Below, one piece after another: positions 1-10,200 of a stretch of DNA of 16,219 bases. Position numbers and translations under genes: made by a program. Within the stretch, counting starts at the first letter, position 1; every line of letters begins with the position of its first letter. The notes below the pieces were generated by a model that was given only the letters and a program-made list of their open reading frames with translations, ran no database searches and was not told the DNA's origin. The stretch is from Saccoglossus kowalevskii (lineage: Eukaryota > Hemichordata > Enteropneusta > Harrimaniidae): positions 8,784 through 25,002 of the forward strand of contig NW_003134375.1 of NCBI RefSeq assembly GCF_000003605.2. Direction: 5' to 3'.

Positions 1-40
1 TCTCATTGCGGACTTTGTCCGATGGTAACTACAAGAAATA

Positions 41-1080
41 ACAAGCCATGCATGGCACAGTCCCCATTAGTTATCAAATTTAAGATATATAGTTTTGTTT
101 ATAGTAATATAGCTGGAATATAACCATTTCAGGAAAATGATTGACATTTGTATCTGATCGTCAAACAAGTACTTGTCCATATTGAGAAATATTGCTCTGG
201 AACAGCATTCAAAATCAGCCATTTTGAATACATTATATATATATAAAGTCTTAACTCCTGATGAGTGAGGTACTCCATGTATCTTACGAAACAGTACTGT
301 AGAGTGAACTTTACTCATGTAGTCGTGTCTTAATTTCTCTGTCCACGTATGTATATATATACACATGTATATAACATGATGTATAACGAATATATAAAAT
401 TTGAATATAATCAGTGAAAGCAAGTCAGAGATGTGGCTCTCGAAGCCCAATCATTAAAACAAAATGGCCGCCAGTCAGCTATTTTGAATCCAATCTGAAA
501 AATAAAATGACGTGCATCAGGAACATGTAATGTCTAATGTATGTTATACGTTTGAACAAAATCCATCCATAAATGCTTGATATTTGATGATTTTTTTAGC
601 ACAAAAATGGCCACCATTCGGCCATTTTGAATAGGATTGTCAAACCAATATATCTGTATATCTATGACATGATGTATAATGAATATTTAAAATTTGAACA
701 TAATCAGTGAAAGCAAGTCAGAGATATGGTACGAGAACCACATTCATTAAAACAAAATGGCCGCCAGTCAGCCATTTTGAATCTAAACTGAAAAACAAAA
801 TTATGTGCATCAAGGTCCTATAATGTCTAACGTATATACCAATTTTGAACAAAATCCATCTGTAAACAGCCGAAAAATGCTTGATTTTGATGATTTTTAG
901 CACAAAAATAGCCGCCATTCAGCCATCTTGAATCAGATCGTGAAACAAATTGATGTGCATATGTATAATTGTGATTGGTTCAGACATTTCTAAGATACAG
1001 GTCCGGACGCATGCACAGACACACGCACGGACACCAAAACATAAGTCCCCGTTTTTGGACTGCGTCTGAACGGGGACTAA
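41..1080 (+). mobile_element. Helentron/HINE-like non-autonomous element, copy A
   Basis: The left end is ACAAG followed by the palindrome GCCATGCATGGC (45-56) and ACAGTCCCC. The right end is a hairpin at 1044-1078 (outer arms AGTCCCCGTT and AACGGGGACT, loop tgc) closing on CTAA. The core holds tandem units of about 293 bp; for example acatgatgtata occurs at 374 and 667. Each half-unit carries an AAAATGGCC...GGCCATTTT-type palindrome. No transposase or helicase coding is visible. It lies in the RTCB intron after exon 5, antisense to the gene. The assignment rests on end structure, not on a database match. Confidence 0.65.
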
Positions 1081-1185
1081 TAAGCAAGCCATGAAAATTT
1101 ATTACAAAGAATGCATTCTGGAAGTTATGTTAATACTTATTGAGGATGTATATTATTTATTTGGCAAAGAAAACTAAGATAATAC

Positions 1186-1235
1186 CTTCTCTTAGTGACC
1201 AGTCCATGCCCATTTCCAAGGCTTCTTCAAGATCT
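1186..1235 (-). CDS. RTCB: RTCB coding exon 5
   Basis: 50 nt completing an arginine codon and encoding [16 protein letters not shown] plus one base of a glycine codon. Acceptor is attgccag and donor is gtatta. The family continues with YAWAEDKEHCEEYG, which is not found in 1-1185, so exon 6 lies outside the window. Intron 4 (1236-1337) is only 102 nt and is the one small repeat-free intron here. Confidence 0.94.
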
Positions 1236-4200
1236 CTGGCAATAAAGAGAAAAATACAAATCTGATGTCAAAAAGTTCAGTTAGTGATTGCTAAACAATA
1301 TAATACATACACCCTGACAATGCATAGACTGACTGACCTTGCAGTCATTGGTATAACACCTTTAGATCCAACTCCTACTGGTATGTGATCAAACATAGAC
1401 TGTGCAAGTTGTTCTTTCACTGGTTGCACATCTTTCTCACAAAGATTAGTTCTCAGAAGTCTCACACCACAGTTGATATCAAATCCAACCCCACCCGGTG
1501 ATACCACTGAATCTGGGTTACTCATATCAAAGGCAGCCATATTGCCTGAAATGAAAAAAACACTTATGGTGATACCACAGCAACCGGCATAATCAAAGGC
1601 AACCATTGTGTTTACTCACCACAATGTAATGTGTTTACTCACCACAGTGTGTTGTGTTTACTCGCCACAGTGTGTCGCGTTCTACTAGCCACACTGTGTC
1701 GCGTTCTACTCGCCACACTGTGACGCATTCTACTCGCCACACTGTGACGCATTCTACTCGCCACAATGTGTTGTTCTACTCGCCACAATGTGTTGTTCTA
1801 CTCGCCACAATGTGTTGTTCTACTCACCACAATGTGTTGTTCTAGTCACCACAATGTGTTGTTCTAGTCACCACAATGTGTTGTTCTACTCACCACAATG
1901 TGTTGTTCTACTCACCACAATGTGTTGTTCTACTCACCACAATGTGTTGTTCTACTCACCACAATGTGTTGTTCTACTCACCACAATGTGTTGTTCTACT
2001 CACCACAATGTGTTGTTCTACTCACCACAATGTGTTGTTCTACTCACCACAATGTGTTGTTCTACTCATCACAATGTGTTGTTCTACTCACCACAATGTG
2101 TTGTTCTACTCACCACAATGTGTTGTTCTACTCACCACAATGTATTGTTCTACTCACCACAATGTGTTGTTCTACTCACCACAATGTGTTGTTCTACTCA
2201 CCACAATGTGTTGTTCTACTCACCACAATGTATTGTTCTACTCACCACAATGTGTTGTTCTACTCACCACAATGTGTTGTTCTAGTCACCACAATGTGTT
2301 GTTCTACTCACCACAATGTGTTGTTCTACTCACCACAATGTGTTGTTCTACTCACCACAATGTATTGTTCTACTCACCACAATGTGTTGTTCTACTCAGC
2401 ACAATGTGTTGTTCTACTCACCACAATGTGTTGTTCTACTCAGCACAATGTGTTGTTCTACTCAGCACAATGTGCTGTTCTACTCGCCACATTGTGCTGT
2501 TCTACTCGCCACAATGTATTGTTCTACTCGCCACAATGTATTGTTCTACTCGCCACAATGTATTGTTCTACTCGCCACAATGTATTGTTCTACTCGCCAC
2601 AATGTGTTGTTCTACTTGCGTTGTGTTGACTCGCCACAATGCGTTGTGTTGACTCGCCACAATGCGTTGTGTTGACTCGCCACAATGCGTTGTGTTGACT
2701 CGCCACAATGCGTTGTGTTGACTCGCCACAATGCGTTGTGTTGACTCGCCACAATGCGTTGTGTTGACTCGCCACAATGCGTTGTGTTGACTCGCCACAA
2801 TGCGTTGTGTTGACTCGCCACAATGCGTTGTGTTGACTCGCCACAATGCGTTGTGTTGACTCGCCACAATGCGTTGTGTTGACTCGCCACAATGCGTTGT
2901 GTTGACTCGCCACAATGCGTTGTGTTGACTCGCCACAATGCGTTGTGTTGACTCGCCACAATGCGTTGTGTTGACTCGCCACAATGCGTTGTGTTGACTC
3001 GCCACAATGCGTTGTGTTGACTCGCCACAATGCGTTGTGTTGACTCGCCACAATGCGTTGTGTTGACTCGCCACAATGCGTTGTGTTGACTCGCCACAAT
3101 GCGTTGTGTTGACTCGCCACAATGCGTTGTGTTGACTCGCCACAATGCGTTGTGTTGACTCGCCACAATGCGTTGTGTTGACTCGCCACAATGCGTTGTG
3201 TTGACTCGCCACAATGCGTTGTGTTGACTCGCCACAATGCGTTGTGTTGACTCGCCACAATGCATTGTGTTTACTCGCCACAATGCGTTGCGTTTACTCA
3301 CCACAATGTATTGTTCTACTCACCACAATGTGTTGTTCTACTCACCACAATGTGTTGTTCTACTCACCACAATGTGTTGTTCTACTCACCACAATGTGTT
3401 GTTCTACTCACCACAATGTGTTGTTCTACTCACCACATTGTATTGTGTTTTACTCACCACAATGTATTGTGTTTGCTCACCACAATGTATTGTGTTTACT
3501 CATCGCAATGTGTTGTTCTACTCACCACAATGTGTTGTTCTACTCACCACAATGTGTTGTTCTACTCACCACAATGTGTTGTTCTACTCACCACAATGTG
3601 TTGTTCTACTCACCACAATGTGTTGTTCTACTCACCACATTGTATTGTGTTTTACTCACCACAATGTATTGTGTTTGCTCACCACAATGTATTGTGTTTA
3701 CTCACCACAATGTGTTGTTCTACTCACCACAAGGTGTTGTTTACTCACCAAAATGTGTTGTTTACTCACCACAATGTGTTGTTCTACTCACCACAATGTG
3801 TTGTTCTACTCACCACATTGTATTGTTCTACTCACCACAATGTATTGTTTACTCACCACAATGTATTGTGTTTACTCACCACAATGTATTGTGTTTACTC
3901 ATCACAATGTGTTTTTCTACTCACCACAATGCATTGTGTTTACTCACCACAATGTGTTGTTCTACTCACCACAATGTATTGTTCTACTCACCACAATGTA
4001 TTGTTCTACTCATCACAATGTGTTGTTCTACTCACCACAATGTGTTGTTCTACTCACCACAATGTGTTGTTCTACTCACCACAATGTATTGTTCTACTCA
4101 CCACAATGTATTGTGTTTAATCACCACAATGTGTTGTTTACTAACCACAATGTGTTGTTCTACTCACCACAATGTGTTGTTCTACTCACCACAATGTATT

Positions 4201-7200
4201 GTGTTTAATCACCACAATGTGTTGTTTACTAACCACAATGTGTTGTTCTACTCACCACAATGTATTGTGTTTACTCACCAATTGCAAACCCATACCCAGA
4301 GTGTACATCAGGGAGACCAACAGATTTGTGTACAATACCAGGTAATGCTGCTACATTAGCAATCTGTTTCATGCCAGGTAAAAATCCACCCATTCCTGTA
4401 AAACACAAAATGATTAATTGATGCTATAGCAATATTTGCATACAATATTTGCATACAATAATGACTGCAGGTGTAGATAACAATGGTCTTTGTCTCTTTG
4501 TATGCCATTAACCTTTTCACCACCAGACATTCTCGACCAAATTTTTCTGCACTTTTTTTCTTATATTTTTCAATATTTTTAGAAATGAACTCTAAGTTTG
4601 AAGCCAACAGACAATCTGAGCCAATTTTAAGTTTTTACTCAAGAAATTTGGCTATTTTTGTCCCAATCATCTGACTATAAACAGGACTAATTTGTGAATA
4701 TGTGATGAAAATAAGTAATTGGTGGTAAAAAGGTTAAAATCATGTCCATTATTGACATAGTAAAATATTACAAATCACTGTCAGAGATAAAGTGACATTG
4801 ATCAAAATCATTAATTTGTCAGTTTTACAATGAAACTACCATAAAAATCATAGAATAATATAAAATAATAGAAGCTGCAATCCTAACTTGAGACATTGTT
4901 TCTTGTTCAAATTGACAAGTTTTGATCCCAGGGAAACCCTGCAATATAAAGCCACACCCCAAACTTTCACAAACCAAACAGCCACCACATATTTCAGGAA
5001 CAGATATACCATTAAATTAAGGCATTTTTCGAATACTTCAATCTTTCCTGATGCCTATATTAGAATCTAATTTAGCGTTAATGGGTAAACTGCTTTTCAA
5101 CACTGAGTTGTTCTAATTTTTAAAAGTGTTAAATTCTTCTTCAATGCTCAGTTTATCTTTTGAGAACAACTAATTTCTTGATTAAAAAAAAAATCACGCC
5201 ATTTTCCCATCAAAATCGCACTAAAACAACAGTAACTCTCTACCGTGTTGCGTTCACCATGAAGTCGCTGAAGTGTTATTAACATATTTAAATGAGATAT
5301 GGTAATTCAAACACGTTCGCACCATCCAGCATTTCGATTGCTTAATTAGCCACTTGAGCTAAAAGGTCAAAGAATAGTTTCAAGTCACATGGACAAACAT
5401 GGCGGATATCGTATTGGATCAAGCGTTTACATGTGACCGAAATCATTCGCTTGCGGTGAAACTAAGTTGAATTTTACTTTCATTTCATAACAATTCAACA
5501 AATTTATTTTTTGTACATTATTATAATCATTACTGAGTAATAATCAAAAATTTAAATTTGAAAACAAGTAAGTTATTCACTTGCGCTACTGTTATCATTT
5601 GCTACTAAGCAATGCATTTGGTTATGTTTTTATTCAAAACTTCTTTTAAAATATACTTTTCGTTACTATCAAAATTAAGGAAATAAAAGCATATTACATT
5701 AAATATACTGAGTACTGTTAAAGGGTTAATTATTCACTGGGTTTTAATTTTAATTATTTCACTGACAGGAAAATGCGCTAAATTAAAACCCAGTGAATAT
5801 GTAAAATTGAGCATAGAACACATTATTTAAATGATAAAACCGTGAATTCAAAACCCACCAAATATGTCTGAAATGTTAAATCAGTGACATTTAAACCCAG
5901 TGAAAATTAGTCATTTTACAGTATTTTTTTGTTATCATGTGAACGGCTTTTTTTTGATTAACTGTAATTTTTCAACATTGCGTGATGTACTCCTATTTCT
6001 AAATTAAGGCTTTGAACTCTTCCCTGACATACTAACGGATTACAGTGATGTCTATTCAAGAGATTATACGGCACCGTAACCTGCAAATGTGTATTTAGTG
6101 TGTATTTATTTTGTGTACACGTTTGTCTGTCTGTGAAAATCCAAAAGTGTGCTTAGAATTGCAACAAAGTTACAATTCAATGTTGTGCATCTCACTGTTA
6201 CTGAAGTGTATGCTCTAATTAAAGCTACACTAAGACTTCACGCATCCAAAAGCACCCATTAAAGAAATGGATTTTAATTAATGCGGCGGCCTCAATTAGG
6301 ATTTACGATAGTGCTTTTATTTTTTGAAAAAAATCTGACAAAAACCTAACCAATCCACGAGCAAGTTATAAACTGGCATATGCAATAATAAACAAGTCAT
6401 TGAAAATGACACAGTCCCCATTAAATTTTTGGAAGTTCTCTTTGTGCTCGTCATATTAAAGCGGAGGGGTTATCACGAGCATGTCCGTGAAACTAGAGTT
6501 CCAAGTGGCGTATACAACAGATTGTTTATTTACATCAAAACACGTGATCCGTGTAGTAGTAATATGGCCAAAAATAAAAACCGCTGTTATTCAGTCATGT
6601 TTGATCTGATTATGAAACACACTGATATGTATGATATATGTGCCAAATACAAATGAAAATCATACATAAATTATGGAAATATAGTAGTAAGGCCAAAAAG
6701 TCAGATGGCTGTCAATCGGCCATCCGTGACCAGATTTTGAAACAAATTGTTATGGACATGCATCATAACATGTATAAAGTACATGTATGTGCCAAATTTG
6801 AATGAAAACTGACAGAGCACGTCCAAGATACAGCATAAAAAAAAAAAAAAAGATGCCTGCCAGTCGAACATCTTTGATCCAATTGCAAAATAAATCATCA
6901 TGGACATGTATCCTAACATGTATAATCTATGTACCAAGTTTGAATGACAACTGACAAAGCGTGTCTAAAATACAACATTTTTAAAAAACAAGATGGCTGT
7001 AAGTCAGCCATTTTGAATCGAATAGCTAAACCACTGCATGTGCATATGTCGCACATAAAGTACTAGGCACATGCAAAGAATGAACGGAATCAGTCCAAGA
7101 GATTCTGAGATATGACTCCGGACGGACGCACGGACGAGCACACGGAGACCAAATTACAAGTCCGAACGGGGACTAACAAGCCATGCATGGCACAGTCCCT

Positions 7201-10200
7201 GTTAGTTATCAAATTTAAGATATGTAGTTTTGTTTAAAGGAATATAGCTGGAATATAAATATGTCAGGAATATGATTACGATGATGATTGTTTAAGGCCA
7301 GACTTTTTTTAATCCTTGTATCTCAAGTTTTTATAAGGCAATTTTTTTGAGGAGGGCGGAAAAAAAATAAAAAAAAAAAATTTTCCCCATTAGATTTGTG
7401 TGATTCTCAAAGAATTGTAAGTGAGATCATTGATCGGAGAGAAGAAATGAATTAAAATTTTATTCCATGTATAACCTTGTTCCTAATCTGCGCGAGACTT
7501 CGGTGCTTTGATACTCCCACGAAAATGCAACTTAGATTTGGTATGCGGTGGGCGGTAAAAAAATGAAGATAAATATAAAAAATTTTTAGCAATTATTTGC
7601 GCTTGCAAGTCGACGGGCGCGAGAAATTATGCTGAAATAGAATTTTATTTTTATTTCAATTTCAGCTCCTGTTCATTCGGCGGGTTCGCGAAACATGTCA
7701 TAATAAAAGTCTGGCCTAACATTTAAATGATTGAAATTTGTATCTGATCATCAAACGAGTATTGAGAGATATTGCTCTGGCACAGCATTAATTAAAACAA
7801 AATCAGCCATTTTGAATACATGTATAATAAATATTTAAAATTTGAACATAATCAGTCACAGCAAGTCAGATTTATGGCACTAGAACCACATTCATTAAAA
7901 ACAAAATGGCTGCCAGTTGGCCATTTTGAATCTTATCTGAAAAACAAAATGACGTGCATCAAGGTCCCATAATGTCCAACGTATATATACCAAGTTTGAA
8001 CAAAATTTATCTGTAAACAGCTGATAAATGCTTGATTTTGATGATTTTTTAGCACAAAAATGACCACCATTCGGCCATTTTTAATAGGATTGTCAAACCA
8101 ATATATCTGTATATCTATGACATGATGTATAATGAATTTTTAAAATTTGAACAATTAGTCACAGCAAGTCAGAAATATGGCACTAGAAGCACATTCATTA
8201 AAACAAAATGGCTGCCAGTCGGCCATTTTGAATCTTATCTGAAAAAAAAAATGATGTGCATCAAGGTCCAATTTGAACAAAATCTATTTGTAAACAGCCG
8301 AGAAATGCTTGATTTTGATGATTTTTAGAACAAATTCGGCCATTCGGCCATCTTGAATCAGATCGTGAAACAAATTGATGTGCATATGTATAATATCATG
8401 TATGTGTGAAGTTTGATTGTGATTGGTCCAAGCATTTCTAAAATACAGGTCCGGACCCACGCAAGCACTGAGGTCAAAACATAAGTCCCCGTTTTCGGAC
8501 TGGGTCCGAATAAGGACTAAAAACATGAATATTCATTTGGAAGGCATGAAATTCCATCAGTATTGCATGCATGCATACATAGGCTACAAAATTGTTTTCA
8601 TAGACAGTTTTGGAGTTTTTGTTTCTCAAATTTCGTTAGTTTAGATAACTTTCATGTGTTCGACTAAGTACATATCAGCCATTTCAGAGATCACATTGGC
8701 AAGGTCTATCTACCTTAATATAATATAATTTTTGAGACTCACCAGGATTTCTGCAAGCATTTCTCAGCTCATCAAACATTAACCGTTCAAGGACATCATT
8801 CACATAAAAACAACCTTCAACCTAGGAAGACAAACATGCAATCAGATACATTGGTGGCCTCTGGAGACCAGAGTAATGTCAAGTGTTCAGTCACAAGAGT
8901 ACATTCAAAGCTATGGAGGTCAGTAGGCAGTCAGGTAGTCAGTGAGGTGGGTACATTGGTATCCCATAGAGTCCATTAATACCAGTTATGTCAGGTAGTG
9001 AGTGAGGTGGGTACATTGGTATCCCATGGAGTCCATTAGTACCAGTTATGTCAGGTAGTCAGTGAGATGGGTACATTGGTATCCCATAGAGTCCATTAGT
9101 ACCAGTTATGTCAGGTAGTGAGTGAGATGGGTACATTGGTATCCCATAGAGTCCATTAGTACCAGTTATGTCAGGTAGTCAGTGAGGTGGGTACATTGGT
9201 ATCCAGTGGAGTCCATTAGTACCAGTTATGTCAGGTAGTGAGTGAGGTGGGTACATTGGTATCCCATAGAGTCCATTAATACCAGTTATGTCAGGTAGTG
9301 AGTGAGGTGGGTACATTGGTATCCCATAGAGTCCATTAATACCAGTTATGTCAGGTAGTGAGTGAGGTGGGTACATTGGTATCCCATAGAGTCCATTAAT
9401 ACCAGTTATGTCAGGTAGTCAGTGAGGTTGGTACATTGGTATCCAGTGGAGTCCATTAGTACCCATCACCTCACTAGAAAGGCACATTTTGTAGATTTCA
9501 ATATCAAAACAGGCCTTAAATTCAACTGATTAAAAAAACTTGGATACCAATATACAGTACCAATACCTCAGAGATGAGGGTCACTAACATCTAATTAGCA
9601 TACTTATAACACCAAATTTCAAATCAGTATGCTAAAATTGCTATAAAACAAGTCATTGTCAATGACACGTCCCCGTTCCGTTCATATTTGAGTGACATAT
9701 ACATTCAAAGCAGATCATGACCGAAATGCACCTGCATATGTACAACACATTGTGCTAAATCTGAACAAAATCCATCCATGCATGACTGAGATCCGGTTCT
9801 GGAATTGTGAAAATATGTGATTTTGATGCATTTTCGGCCATAAAATGGCCATCATTCCGCTATTGTTAAGCAGATCATGAAACAAATGCACATATCTATT
9901 TGTGACATGATGTACCATGTGTGTGTGAAGTTTGAACTTGATCAATCCAGACATGTCTTGGATACGGATCCAGAACTGAATTCTTTAACAAAATGGCCAC
10001 CAGTCGGCTATTTCGAACTTGATCCGAAAAAAAAAATGACGTGCATCAAGGTCTATTATGTTTAATGTATGTACCAAATTTGAATGAAATCCGTCCATGC
10101 ATAACTGAGATCCGGGTCCGGAATGGTGAAAATGTGCGATTTCAATGCATTTTCGGCCTTAAAGCGGCCGCCATTTGGCTATCGTTAATGAGATCATGAA

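Larger units (their letters stand above)
1605..4278. repeat. 22/23-bp minisatellite filling RTCB intron 3
   Basis: About 2.7 kb of head-to-tail units occupies nearly all of the 2733-nt intron. Units share the plus-strand core actcaccacaatg (or actcgccacaatg) and differ in the linker (tgttgttct, tattgtgttt, cgttgtgttg). Three blocks are visible: a 22-bp block, a uniform 23-bp block, and a mixed 20-24-bp block that ends at the exon 3 donor. Units at the 1605-1780 edge are diverged and the centre is uniform, as expected when unequal exchange homogenises a core. On the gene strand most 22-bp units contain GGTGAGTA, a match to the 5' splice consensus. Each unit has a small inverted repeat (CACAA...TTGTG or ACAAT...ATTGT). 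Confidence 0.97.

Noticed and set aside
67-450. Minus-strand ORF of 127 codons
   Set aside because: It lies inside transposon copy A, is AT-rich and has no domain.
1277-1606. Reading the whole ORF from [10 protein letters not shown] as one exon
   Set aside because: The true exon starts at 1545 after a good acceptor. The upstream part is the degenerate exon 4 duplicate and the last part, below 1338, is intron 4.
2568-3304. Three overlapping minus-strand ORFs of 222-237 codons with [20 protein letters not shown] repeats
   Set aside because: All three frames of the 23-bp block are open for the same trivial reason. The sequence is intronic, and the gene-strand frame from exon 3 stops before reaching it.
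1605-4278. CRISPR array
   Set aside because: There are no unique spacers; the units are contiguous and the context is a eukaryotic intron.
1654-4359. Long plus-strand ORFs (up to 381 codons) made of repeats such as [19 protein letters not shown]
   Set aside because: They are translations of the 22/23-bp minisatellite. The unit lacks plus-strand stops and its period is not a multiple of three, so several frames are open at once. They lie inside an RTCB intron, antisense, with no independent gene signal.
6429-6656. Plus-strand ORF of 75 codons
   Set aside because: It lies inside transposon copy B, with no recognisable protein and no Rep or helicase motif.
9179-9376. Minus-strand ORF with [20 protein letters not shown] repeats
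   Set aside because: It follows from the 60-bp period being divisible by three. The sequence lies in RTCB intron 1 with no splice sites joining it in frame.
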